Part shown: positions 53,601 through 57,668 of the stretch, in pieces
Layout: every line of letters begins with the position of its first letter
Position numbering within the stretch: position 1 is the first letter of the stretch
NCBI RefSeq assembly: GCF_000003605.2
Contig: NW_003114460.1
Span: 360,029-417,696, forward strand
Source: Saccoglossus kowalevskii
Taxonomy: Eukaryota; Hemichordata; Enteropneusta; Harrimaniidae
Length of the DNA: 57,668 nt
Direction of reading: 5' to 3'
Notes under the pieces: generated by a model
What the model saw: the letters and a program-made list of their open reading frames with translations, nothing else
The model's database searches: none
What the model was told of the DNA's origin: nothing
Position numbers and translations under genes: made by a program

Positions 53601-56600
53601 TGCTGAGCTTAATCAGCTGGTACCTGTAGCATAGTTATTAACAAACAATTCATAACATTTATGAGTTGTTTTCACCAATTCATCTCCAGTTACGAACCAG
53701 AAGTTGATTAGTGGTCTTGTGGCATGTATATCTTTTCCCCAACATATTTTGCCAATAACAATGTGTTTATTTAGCTTACAACTCAACTATATATCAGTCT
53801 TTGCAAGGTGTATGTAAACTACAGTTGGTTTCATAAAAACTGTGATAGATTCATTTGATAGGTTTAGTGTTCTTTATCTCTATGCACTATGTCATTACAT
53901 TTCCATACATATCCTCCATGCAGGAAGACATCTTTATCTAACTCTGTGTATTTTTACATATTTCAGGAGGAGAAAAATCAAAAATGACAGCGCCAGAAGA
54001 AAGCAGAAGTTGGAAGATTCTAAACTGTATGCTCATTTCAATGATGATGTTGCAGAGGTATACTTTGTTGCATTTTATAAATCTTGATATTCATGCTACC
54101 ACCTAGAAATATAGCATGTTTTACTACATTGGGTGTCATGTTCTAAATCGTAGATCCTTTGTTATATCTTGTGCAGATGAAAGCGTGGATTGATGAGAAA
54201 TTGAAAATAGCTGGTGACCAGTCATACAAGGACGTGACTGACATTCAGGAAAAGATGAAGCGACTACAAAGACATCAGGCTTTGGAAGCGGAAATCATCG
54301 CCAATCAAACCAAAATCAAAGAAATCAAACAGGTGAGGTTTAGACCAATCATTAACTCTGCTGGAAGGAGTTTCTACAATAATATTACGAATACAAGCTT
54401 TAGTACATTGTACAAAGTAATACAAGGGAGTCTCAACACAACTCAATTCTGGTTAAAATATTAAAATGGACAAATAAAAGATGTCCAGAAGAAAAAGAAA
54501 AAAAAAGACATGTCACCATCCCACTTTTTAGCAAGAGTTGCAGTCACTTTTATCAAATTAAATCCTCTGCATCTGTCTGTTTTGTGTATATATACATATA
54601 CAAGTTACCATTCAGTTATCTGAATGGCAATTTTACTTGTCCTTGGCTATGGGACTACCCTTAGTGTCAAGGCCCTGTTTCCATCTTGATATCATCCATG
54701 TTTTTTTTTTCAGAATGGCGATGTGCTTATTGCCAAGAAGCATGAACATTCCGTTGATATCAAGGAACGAGTGCAGGAATTACTAAAACATTGGAATGAG
54801 TTAGTTGAAGCATCAAGCAGTCGCGGACGCTTCCTTGAGGAAGCTAAAGATATCTTAGAATATAACCGGCAAGTTGATATCGTAGAGACATGGATGAGAG
54901 AAAAGGTACGACTTGTAATTCTCTTCTGAATTATTCAAGGATTCTTCTTAGTGGTTATGCATTTCAGAAACTTATAAACGGGATTGCTAATGAATTTTCT
55001 TTATATTTTTATCTTTATATGTTTATTAAGTTTTTGATCTGGGTGCATGGATGTTTGTTTTTGAGATGGTGTCTGTACAACACAATGCTTTTTTCAGTCT
55101 CTTTGTATAAACATTGGAAACTGTGGTTAATTTAAAATCCTGGTGACGTTTTCAAAATATTGTTTTTTTATTCCTTTTCTTGGTTGTGATCATTATTATT
55201 GGGTCACTGATGCATATGTATGGTGGGTCTTGTTTGTTTGTTTGGATGCAGGCTTTCTTCTGTTTTTGTATCGGTAAATGTTCTTATGAATTTGTTAAAA
55301 GTAAAAGTTTTTGTCAAGTTCTGACAGTAACACAGTAATGTTTCAGTTTCTATGTTTCTTGTTTAATCATGAACTTCAATGTGATCAGCTAAAAGATGCT
55401 TTGCCATATTAGAATTGGTGTTTTCACCGATACGTTGGGTTAACTGTATTTTGAATATTGATATTTAATGATCTAGAATGCTGTCGCCTTATTCAATACG
55501 AGATGTTTTGTATACACGTTCAATCTGGGGGTATATCGTACTCACCTTATTATGTACACGTAATTCGTCTATCAGGTCTTGCCATTATACGCTGTTCGTA
55601 CTTATGCAAATCAGGTGGGTTCAGACGGTGACGACCGTGCTGCTTTGCAACAATATTTTATAATGCATCTTGACTGGGACAACAATCAGTGGTTTGTACA
55701 GGAATTCATTTACATGATTTTCATAGCCTGTTTAATGTAATCATAAATTTTGTGGTGATTTGGGTTCAGAATACAGGTTGTTTGTTATCATGTTTATTTG
55801 GTTTGGTTTGTTTTGTTGATGATCTCCTGGTATTTACATCTTACAATAAGACAGTGAATGAATCTTCAACTCAGTTCATTTGTAATTGTATAAGTAAATA
55901 CCGCATTTCCACTATTAGAAACACACTTTCAATTGAATGCATGTTGTTTTATAGTCTTGTATTAAATTGCAAATCCTTTCAAAATGACATAATTTACACA
56001 TCTCTTTGGATTTGTTGGTTGGATCAAAACTGGTCTGATCACTGTAAATTGCCTTTTTCCCTCTACTCATCTAGAAGTGCTGAATCACAAACCCCTAAAT
56101 ACATCGCCGTTTTTAATGCTCTAATAGAGGAAATACGGTACCCAAAGTCGAATTGCCATGGCATGTGGTTTAGTCATGTGATTCTCTCATATGGTTCTGG
56201 CATTATACCGTACATTCCCTTCTTTCTTGGGAATTTGTGTTTGTTTATTCTCACTGGCCATCCATTAAATAATTACTTCTTCTCAGCATTTTTAATTTTT
56301 AAAAAGTGGACAAAAGCATGGTTCGGGTTTTTAGGTGATCAGTGTTCTTTTAACATATGTTTGGTTTTATAGGAAATGATGATTGCTGCCGGTGAACTTG
56401 GACGTGATTACGAACATTGCATGGAACTACAAAAGAAGTTAGATGATTTTGGAACTGTAAGTATTGTTTTAATGTGCACTATCAGCTGATGGAGAGAATA
56501 CATCATGATAAACACTGTTTTACTTGACTTGGGTGACTATTTCACTGATAACTCCTTTTTTTTTATATATATATATCTATGTACAGAGTATGACGGTGGA

Positions 56601-57655
56601 CGAGTCAAGAATTCTGTTGGTGAATGAACTCGCTGATAAACTTGTCAAAGATAAAAGTACTGAGGCTGATCTTGTAGAACAGAAGAGAGATGATATCAAT
56701 GATAGGTATGTTACTGAGCATATTCCATAATTCAATGGTGCTATCCCTAACCACCTTTAATCAAACCAATGAAAATGGCAAAAATAAATTGCATATAAAT
56801 CCAGCATGAAATTTGTAAAAAATATAACTCAGAAATACAAAAAAGATACATACATTAGTAAATTGACATTACTTTCAAAATTTCTTTCAGATGGCATAAA
56901 ATCCAAAATGGCCTCCAGGATTATAGGGCAAGACTGGCAGGGGCTCAAGAAATCCACTCATTCAATAGAGATATTGATGAAACCAATGACAGAATTAACG
57001 AAAAGGTATAATCATTACAGTAAAGTTTATTTTATTTTTATTTTCTATTACTTTCTTCAACTTTGTGGACAAGCTTTGTATTTGCTATATCGGTTTAGGT
57101 TGCTTAAATTGTCATTAAGTTGTCATTATGTTTCCCCAGAATCATAACTTGCTGAGAGTCATCAGATTTGTTTATATTATATTGTTGTAGTACATCGTTA
57201 TAATTATACGAATCTATTAATAGTTCCTGGCAGTATCTAGTGACGATTATGGCAGAGATCTTCCTGGAGTTGAAGCATTACAAAGGAAACATGACGACAC
57301 TGAGAGAGATATGATTGCTATTGCGCATAAAATGAAGGTAATGAACACACGTCATCATTACTACTAATTATGGCGGTTTTGGTACTACGTATATGAGACG
57401 TACTGTTTCTAAAAAATCTGAATCGTGCATCCCTCTTGTACTGTAATCTTGTATTGTGTGTTTCTTTTAAAGGACTTGGACAAAACTTCTGAGAAGTTGA
57501 AAAAAAAGTACCCACAGAATGCGTTGGCGATTCAAGCAAAGCAATACGAACTGCAGGAGAATTGGCAGAAACTAAACGAACAAGCGCGTGCCCGCAAAAA
57601 CAAACTTGGCGATTCGTACAATTTACAGAAATTCTACAAAGAAAATCGAGATTTG
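11608..57655 (+). CDS. SPTBN5: Beta-heavy spectrin (karst / SPTBN5-like), 51 exons, 3' part outside window
   Basis: Fifty-one exons, all with GT-AG introns and matching phases, total 7746 nt and encode residues 1-2582. In family members this protein pairs with alpha spectrin and crosslinks actin beneath apical membranes of epithelia. Order: a short N-terminus; CH1 (about 37-140) and CH2 (about 155-265) forming the actin-binding domain; then triple-helix spectrin repeats with the usual W, DYG and KH signatures (for example [16 protein letters not shown]). The repeats are interrupted by an SH3 domain at about 841-892 and a lysine-rich linker at about 894-936. An SH3 insert within repeat 5 distinguishes beta-heavy from conventional beta chains, which also have about 17 repeats; family members of this type have about 30. 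Roughly 20 repeats are present here, so about a third of the protein is off the right edge. No stop or frameshift interrupts any exon. The orthology call rests on domain order and motif recall, not on a search. Confidence 0.95.
12626..13053. repeat. Three-copy tandem repeat, 136-144-bp unit
   Basis: Copies start at 12626, 12762 and 12906 with GTTGTTATTGTYRAACC. Each includes AGGGTTTTAGTTTTTTGGC and the ends TCTGGTTAGAYCCA and GAAGTCCWTCTGCATTA. Non-coding, inside intron 1. Confidence 0.85.
13495..13705. mobile_element. Decayed TA-type MITE
   Basis: The right end read in reverse complement, TACTATAAATGCATTAATTA followed by TTCATCAGGTTTTAATTTCG, matches the left end of the 8873 copy. The left end ACTGTAAAACCATTTATTTT continues with CACTG. 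Confidence 0.5.
17628..17846 (+). pseudogene. Possible LINE endonuclease remnant
   Basis: A 72-codon frame, less AT-rich than its surroundings, contains [10 protein letters not shown] and YTGAGIIF. In the adjacent frame the preceding bases read DTWFHPYPF. The order recalls the TETWL ... GYxLxR ... GGG of non-LTR endonucleases, with a frameshift. Weak and unverified. Confidence 0.2.
18690..18819 (+). CDS. SPTBN5: Spectrin exon 2
   Basis: 130 nt, residues 7-50, acceptor CACGCAG, donor GTAAAG. Contains [20 protein letters not shown], the conserved entry into CH1 with its first actin-binding helix. Confidence 0.95.
20239..20406 (+). CDS. SPTBN5: Spectrin exon 3 (CH1 core)
   Basis: 168 nt, 56 codons, residues 51-106, phase 0 at both ends. 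Carries [20 protein letters not shown] and [17 protein letters not shown], the central CH1 helices. Confidence 0.96.
22493..23051. mobile_element. Non-autonomous DNA transposon, copy B of CACGTG family
   Basis: Inverted relative to the copy at 9143-9789. The left end TGATTACAGCAGTTGCGTTC continues ACGTTAG. The right subterminal zone has the palindrome TCGGCACGTGCCGA (about 22895) and further CGGCACG and CAGCACGTGC motifs. The shared interior includes an ACCGTGCAC segment matching GTGCACGATGG in the other copy. The right tip is decayed. Confidence 0.65.
26201..26421. mobile_element. piggyBac-like MITE (TTAA target)
   Basis: Flanked by TTAA at 26197-26200 and 26422-26425. The ends CCTTCCACCAACAG and (reverse complement) CCTTTTCACCATCAG are imperfect inverted repeats. 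221 bp, non-coding. Confidence 0.65.
26496..26618 (+). CDS. SPTBN5: Spectrin exon 4 (CH1 end)
   Basis: 123 nt, residues 107-147, phase 0. [20 protein letters not shown], then [14 protein letters not shown], the last CH1 helix and the acidic linker ELEDDD to CH2. Confidence 0.96.
27232..27519. mobile_element. MITE with 5-bp target duplication
   Basis: The ends GCCAGACAAAATAAAATC and (reverse complement) GCCAGACAAAATCTTTTTTC share a perfect 12-bp inverted repeat. CTAAA flanks both sides (27227-27231 and 27520-27524). 288 bp with several homopolymer runs; it explains the open frames on both strands here. Confidence 0.8.
27962..28029 (+). CDS. SPTBN5: Spectrin exon 5 (CH2 start)
   Basis: 68 nt, residues 148-169 plus two bases, donor GTAAGA. 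Contains [15 protein letters not shown], the first CH2 helix. Confidence 0.94.
28252..28332 (+). CDS. SPTBN5: Spectrin exon 6 (CH2)
   Basis: 81 nt. [20 protein letters not shown], then ALIHAH; ends AG in phase 2. This is the highly conserved CH2 centre. Confidence 0.96.
28785..28900 (+). CDS. SPTBN5: Spectrin exon 7 (CH2)
   Basis: 116 nt. [20 protein letters not shown], then [18 protein letters not shown]; ends with one base in phase 1. CH2 helices 3-4. Confidence 0.95.
29470..29582 (+). CDS. SPTBN5: Spectrin exon 8 (CH2 end)
   Basis: 113 nt, residues 236-273. [20 protein letters not shown], the CH2 terminal helix, then [12 protein letters not shown]. Confidence 0.96.
29871..30058 (+). CDS. 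SPTBN5: Spectrin exon 9 (start of repeat 1)
   Basis: 188 nt, residues 274-335 plus two bases. [20 protein letters not shown] and [16 protein letters not shown], the first repeat after the actin-binding domain; donor GTAAGT. Confidence 0.95.
30454..30521. repeat. Perfect 34-bp tandem duplication
   Basis: The unit begins TAGTTTGCTACCATAAAAAC and ends TTTCGTCAGATTTC. Two identical adjacent copies, so probably recent. They form the left end of a longer segment related to 43313-43645. Confidence 0.9.
30912..31103. mobile_element. TA-type MITE, copy 1 of inverted intronic pair
   Basis: The right end AGTATTTTACAGTA and the interior CATTCAACTCGTCAAAAATC plus AGTGAAAAT match, in reverse complement, the copy at 38899-39093. 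The left end is decayed. Confidence 0.75.
31411..31639 (+). CDS. SPTBN5: Spectrin exon 10
   Basis: 229 nt, residues 336-412. [20 protein letters not shown], then [19 protein letters not shown] and [13 protein letters not shown]; repeat 1 helices B-C into repeat 2. Confidence 0.96.
31927..32058 (+). CDS. SPTBN5: Spectrin exon 11
   Basis: 132 nt, residues 413-456, phase 0. [17 protein letters not shown] and [16 protein letters not shown]; donor GTATGT. Confidence 0.94.
32463..32684 (+). CDS. SPTBN5: Spectrin exon 12
   Basis: 222 nt, residues 457-530, phase 0. [20 protein letters not shown] and [20 protein letters not shown]. It leads directly into exon 13 with the right heptad spacing and no missing residues. 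Confidence 0.95.
32992..33414. mobile_element. Harbinger-like MITE, long inverted ends
   Basis: Inverted repeats of about 50 bp: the left begins GGGACGACGTCAAAAGATC and continues ATGTCGGATAAAAAACTTA; the right is the near-exact reverse complement. Flanked by TAA at 32989-32991 and 33415-33417. A 3-bp TWA target and GGG ends fit PIF/Harbinger. 423 bp, non-coding. Confidence 0.8.
34602..34829. mobile_element. piggyBac-like MITE (TTAA target)
   Basis: TTAA at 34598-34601 and 34830-34833. The ends CCCATTGAGTGCCA and (reverse complement) TCCTTTGAGCGTCA resemble the CCC-start ends of piggyBac elements. Confidence 0.7.
35133..35332. mobile_element. piggyBac-like MITE (TTAA target)
   Basis: TTAA at 35129-35132 and 35333-35336. 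The ends CCCTTTGACCATCA and (reverse complement) CCCTTTGAAACACC are identical for 8 bp. 200 bp. Confidence 0.75.
35704..35912 (+). CDS. SPTBN5: Spectrin exon 13
   Basis: 209 nt, residues 531-599 plus two bases. [20 protein letters not shown], then [20 protein letters not shown]; ends AA before GTGAGT. Confidence 0.95.
36012..36178. repeat. 68-bp tandem repeat, about 2.5 copies
   Basis: Copies begin TATTGACC at 36012, TATTGACCTGG at 36080 and TATTAACCTGA at 36148. A C-rich block (up to 14 C) sits in the second copy. Intron 13. Confidence 0.8.
36471..36515 (+). CDS. SPTBN5: Candidate 45-nt cassette exon of spectrin gene
   Basis: A strong pyrimidine tract and TTACAG precede it, and GTGAGTG follows. 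It is 45 nt, has no stop in the required phase and fits between exons 13 and 14 (AA+A in, CA+A out), adding 15 residues around [14 protein letters not shown]. Exons 13 and 14 also join perfectly without it, with the usual helix C spacing, so it would be alternative. Not counted in the 2582 residues. Confidence 0.45.
37951..38128 (+). CDS. SPTBN5: Spectrin exon 14
   Basis: 178 nt, residues 600-659. [20 protein letters not shown], then [20 protein letters not shown] and MLQKHQ. It ends at the KHQ boundary in phase 0, as exon 31 does. Confidence 0.96.
38899..39093. mobile_element. TA-type MITE, copy 2 of inverted intronic pair
   Basis: The ends TATTGTAAAATACTTTATTT and (reverse complement) TACAGTAGAATACTTTATTT form an inverted repeat of about 24 bp, starting with TA. 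The interior GACTTTTGACGAGTTGAATG is shared in inverted orientation with 30912-31103. 195 bp. Confidence 0.8.
39264..39389. repeat. 63-bp tandem duplication
   Basis: Two adjacent copies beginning TGTATTAGCAGCAAACC at 39264 and 39327, both containing GATGAAAGTACGCCCTCTAT. They differ at about seven positions. Confidence 0.9.
39709..39909 (+). CDS. SPTBN5: Spectrin exon 15
   Basis: 201 nt, 67 codons, residues 660-726, phase 0 at both ends. [33 protein letters not shown] and [20 protein letters not shown]: helices B-C of one repeat. Same length and boundaries as exon 32. Confidence 0.96.
40378..40584 (+). CDS. SPTBN5: Spectrin exon 16
   Basis: 207 nt, residues 727-795, phase 0. [32 protein letters not shown] and [11 protein letters not shown]; first part of the repeat that carries the SH3 insert. 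Donor GTGAGT. Confidence 0.95.
40669..40857 (+). CDS. SPTBN5: Spectrin exon 17 (SH3 first half)
   Basis: 189 nt, residues 796-858. [12 protein letters not shown] linker and an acidic stretch, then [18 protein letters not shown], the ALYDY-equivalent strand and RT loop of the SH3 domain. The RT loop has fewer acidic residues than usual. Donor GTGAGG. Confidence 0.95.
40990..41224 (+). CDS. SPTBN5: Spectrin exon 18 (SH3 second half and polybasic linker)
   Basis: 235 nt, residues 859-936 plus one base. [20 protein letters not shown], then [12 protein letters not shown], with the ligand-binding Trp and the P..NY pair intact. It is followed by about 43 residues rich in Lys/Arg with Thr and Val ([20 protein letters not shown]). 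Donor GTAAGT after T. Confidence 0.95.
41378..41562 (+). CDS. SPTBN5: Spectrin exon 19
   Basis: 185 nt, residues 937-998. Re-enters the interrupted repeat: [20 protein letters not shown], then [17 protein letters not shown]. Confidence 0.95.
41563..42816 (+). other. Intron 19 (1.25 kb)
   Basis: AT-rich; no repeat, RNA gene or extra exon recognised. Confidence 0.6.
42817..43073 (+). CDS. SPTBN5: Spectrin exon 20
   Basis: 257 nt, residues 999-1083 plus two bases. [20 protein letters not shown], then [20 protein letters not shown]; donor GTAAGT. Confidence 0.95.
43313..43645. repeat. Diffuse dispersed repeat, direct copy of 30454-30905 segment
   Basis: Begins GTTGGCTACCATTAAAAC, and later has AAATAGTTCCGAAAAGG with TTTTTTCAGTCATTT. 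These match in order TTTGCTACCATAAAAAC and GAGATAGTTCCAAATTGC in intron 9. Highly diverged. Confidence 0.4.
43784..43984 (+). CDS. SPTBN5: Spectrin exon 21
   Basis: 201 nt, residues 1084-1150 plus two bases. [20 protein letters not shown], then [20 protein letters not shown]. Confidence 0.95.
44622..44781 (+). CDS. SPTBN5: Spectrin exon 22
   Basis: 160 nt, residues 1151-1204. [20 protein letters not shown], then [18 protein letters not shown]. Confidence 0.94.
44952..45079 (+). CDS. SPTBN5: Spectrin exon 23
   Basis: 128 nt, residues 1205-1246 plus two bases. [20 protein letters not shown], then [15 protein letters not shown]; donor GTAAGT. Confidence 0.94.
45134..45380. repeat. Diverged tandem duplication, about 147-bp period
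   Basis: GAAAACTACAAGCCTGATTG and GAAAACCGGAAGTCACATTG start the copies (about 45134 and 45281). Both continue with ATTTGTTYATTTYGTGATGA after a GGTAGACCTC or GGTGGACCTC block. Intron 23. Confidence 0.7.
45641..45800 (+). CDS. SPTBN5: Spectrin exon 24
   Basis: 160 nt, residues 1247-1300. [20 protein letters not shown], then [20 protein letters not shown]. Confidence 0.94.
45942..46019 (+). CDS. SPTBN5: Spectrin exon 25
   Basis: 78 nt, 26 codons, phase 0: [20 protein letters not shown] then EYNDLG. Helix A, but with isoleucine where the usual Trp lies. Confidence 0.92.
46115..46310. mobile_element. Possible decayed TTAA-type MITE
   Basis: TTAA at 46111-46114 and 46311-46314. The right end in reverse complement, TCTTTTCACCATGAGTTTTC, closely resembles the right end of the 26201-26421 element. 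The left end no longer matches. Confidence 0.35.
46366..46505 (+). CDS. SPTBN5: Spectrin exon 26
   Basis: 140 nt, residues 1327-1372 plus two bases. [20 protein letters not shown], then [14 protein letters not shown]. Confidence 0.94.
47047..47170 (+). CDS. SPTBN5: Spectrin exon 27
   Basis: 124 nt, residues 1373-1414. [20 protein letters not shown], then [17 protein letters not shown]. Confidence 0.93.
47254..47400 (+). CDS. SPTBN5: Spectrin exon 28
   Basis: 147 nt, residues 1415-1463, phase 0. [20 protein letters not shown], then [20 protein letters not shown]. Confidence 0.95.
47736..47999 (+). CDS. SPTBN5: Spectrin exon 29
   Basis: 264 nt, residues 1464-1551, phase 0. [20 protein letters not shown], then [19 protein letters not shown]. 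The helix A Trp is replaced in [14 protein letters not shown]. Confidence 0.95.
48117..48247 (+). CDS. SPTBN5: Spectrin exon 30
   Basis: 131 nt, residues 1552-1594 plus two bases. [20 protein letters not shown], then [19 protein letters not shown]. Confidence 0.95.
48631..48817 (+). CDS. SPTBN5: Spectrin exon 31
   Basis: 187 nt, residues 1595-1657. [40 protein letters not shown] and LNKKHQ. Counterpart of exon 14 eight repeats earlier. Confidence 0.95.
49210..49410 (+). CDS. SPTBN5: Spectrin exon 32
   Basis: 201 nt, 67 codons, residues 1658-1724, phase 0. [39 protein letters not shown] and [14 protein letters not shown]. Counterpart of exon 15. Confidence 0.96.
49548..49664 (+). CDS. SPTBN5: Spectrin exon 33
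   Basis: 117 nt, residues 1725-1763, phase 0. [20 protein letters not shown], then [17 protein letters not shown]; helix A of a repeat. Starts at the same boundary as exon 16. Confidence 0.96.
49886..49999 (+). CDS. SPTBN5: Spectrin exon 34
   Basis: 114 nt, residues 1764-1801, phase 0. [20 protein letters not shown], then [14 protein letters not shown]. Confidence 0.94.
50314..50496 (+). CDS. SPTBN5: Spectrin exon 35
   Basis: 183 nt, residues 1802-1862, phase 0. [40 protein letters not shown] and DYEHLQ. Confidence 0.95.
50601..50746 (+). CDS. SPTBN5: Spectrin exon 36
   Basis: 146 nt, residues 1863-1910 plus two bases. [20 protein letters not shown], then [20 protein letters not shown]. 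Confidence 0.95.
51091..51205 (+). CDS. SPTBN5: Spectrin exon 37
   Basis: 115 nt, residues 1911-1949. [20 protein letters not shown], then [16 protein letters not shown]. Confidence 0.94.
51464..51574 (+). CDS. SPTBN5: Spectrin exon 38
   Basis: 111 nt, residues 1950-1986, phase 0. [20 protein letters not shown], then [17 protein letters not shown]. Confidence 0.95.
51761..51940 (+). CDS. SPTBN5: Spectrin exon 39
   Basis: 180 nt, residues 1987-2046, phase 0. [20 protein letters not shown], then [20 protein letters not shown] and LDFQKFLAT; donor GTTAGT. Confidence 0.94.
52042..52245 (+). CDS. SPTBN5: Spectrin exon 40
   Basis: 204 nt, residues 2047-2114, phase 0. [20 protein letters not shown], then [20 protein letters not shown] and [11 protein letters not shown]. 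Confidence 0.95.
52363..52512 (+). CDS. SPTBN5: Spectrin exon 41
   Basis: 150 nt, residues 2115-2164, phase 0. [20 protein letters not shown], then [20 protein letters not shown]. Confidence 0.95.
53037..53141 (+). CDS. SPTBN5: Spectrin exon 42
   Basis: 105 nt, residues 2165-2199, phase 0. [20 protein letters not shown], then [15 protein letters not shown]. Confidence 0.95.
53161..53340 (+). mobile_element. tRNA-derived SINE-like copy
   Basis: An A-box-like TGGTTAGCATG at 53171-53181 and a consensus-fitting B box GGTTCAACTCC at 53207-53217 give the spacing of an internal RNA polymerase III promoter. A non-tRNA tail of about 120 bp with an A run follows. It fills most of the 289-bp intron 42. 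It does not fold as an intact tRNA by eye, so a tRNA-related SINE or tRNA pseudogene. Confidence 0.5.
53431..53525 (+). CDS. SPTBN5: Spectrin exon 43
   Basis: 95 nt, residues 2200-2230 plus two bases. [20 protein letters not shown], then [10 protein letters not shown]. Confidence 0.94.
53967..54057 (+). CDS. SPTBN5: Spectrin exon 44
   Basis: 91 nt, residues 2231-2261. [20 protein letters not shown], then AHFNDDVAE. Confidence 0.94.
54177..54332 (+). CDS. SPTBN5: Spectrin exon 45
   Basis: 156 nt, residues 2262-2313, phase 0. [20 protein letters not shown], then [20 protein letters not shown]. Confidence 0.95.
54714..54905 (+). CDS. SPTBN5: Spectrin exon 46
   Basis: 192 nt, residues 2314-2377, phase 0. 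[20 protein letters not shown], then [19 protein letters not shown]. Confidence 0.95.
54906..56372 (+). other. Intron 46 (1.47 kb)
   Basis: Contains a MITE (55901-56138). A long plus-strand open frame (about 55689-56372) crosses the MITE and runs into the acceptor; I regard it as chance. Confidence 0.7.
55901..56138. mobile_element. MITE with TA target, CCGTATTTCC ends
   Basis: The ends CCGCATTTCCACTATTAGAA and (reverse complement) CCGTATTTCCTCTATTAGAG are inverted repeats with three differences in 20. TA flanks both sides (55899-55900, 56139-56140). 238 bp. Confidence 0.75.
56373..56456 (+). CDS. SPTBN5: Spectrin exon 47
   Basis: 84 nt, 28 codons, phase 0. [20 protein letters not shown], then KKLDDFGT. 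Confidence 0.94.
56587..56705 (+). CDS. SPTBN5: Spectrin exon 48
   Basis: 119 nt, residues 2406-2444 plus two bases. [20 protein letters not shown], then [12 protein letters not shown]. Confidence 0.94.
56891..57005 (+). CDS. SPTBN5: Spectrin exon 49
   Basis: 115 nt, residues 2445-2483. [20 protein letters not shown], then [18 protein letters not shown]. The correct frame differs from the longer open frame at this site. Confidence 0.94.
57224..57337 (+). CDS. SPTBN5: Spectrin exon 50
   Basis: 114 nt, residues 2484-2521, phase 0. [20 protein letters not shown], then [18 protein letters not shown]. Confidence 0.95.
57473..57655 (+). CDS. SPTBN5: Spectrin exon 51 (last in window)
   Basis: 183 nt, residues 2522-2582, phase 0. 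[20 protein letters not shown], then [20 protein letters not shown] and [11 protein letters not shown]. Donor GTGAGT follows, so the gene continues off the right edge. Confidence 0.94.
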
Positions 57656-57668
57656 GTGAGTTCTTTTG

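Noticed and set aside
55690-56372. FVDDLLVF in the long intron 46 frame, resembling the reverse transcriptase active-site box.
   Set aside because: No other reverse transcriptase motif is present around it, and a non-coding MITE lies in the same frame.

Overview
This is an AT-rich animal nuclear segment with GT-AG introns and many small transposon remnants. The right-hand four fifths is one plus-strand gene, which I read as a beta-heavy spectrin (karst / SMA-1 / SPTBN5 type). I resolve 51 coding exons from 11608 to 57655. They join without a frame break into the first 2582 residues: a short N-terminus, two calponin-homology (CH) domains for actin binding, a long run of spectrin repeats (roughly 20 here) and an SH3 domain with a lysine-rich tail inserted in about the fifth repeat. 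The remaining repeats and the C-terminus lie beyond the right edge. A beta-heavy spectrin with this SH3 insert points to an invertebrate. The base composition, intron size and repeat load would suit a mollusc or other lophotrochozoan, but the species is not determined by what I can see.

The left end (95-1483, minus strand) holds the first two coding exons of a second gene. It encodes a SAM-dependent methyltransferase resembling the C-terminal methyltransferase domain of OvoA (ovothiol biosynthesis), preceded by a predicted membrane segment. It runs off the left edge and points away from the spectrin gene.

Between the two genes (1484-11607) lie: a 1.3-kb minisatellite whose units carry a palindrome made of two inverted GATA-factor sites (1711-3000); a promoter-like block with heat-shock elements and a TATA box but no gene after it (3189-3410); two minus-strand open frames of unknown meaning; and several small inverted-repeat elements. 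The introns hold further non-autonomous DNA transposons of several types, recognised by terminal inverted repeats and in many cases target duplications: TA-type, TTAA (piggyBac-like), TAA (Harbinger-like), a 5-bp type, and a roughly 600-bp family with CACGTG palindromes. There is also a tRNA-derived SINE-like copy and several short tandem duplications.

No new enzyme or defence system is visible. The most useful leads are an in-frame 45-nt candidate cassette exon in the spectrin gene, an eight-repeat spacing of matching exon boundaries, the GATA-palindrome array, the orphan heat-shock-type promoter block, and the membrane-anchored OvoA-like methyltransferase.
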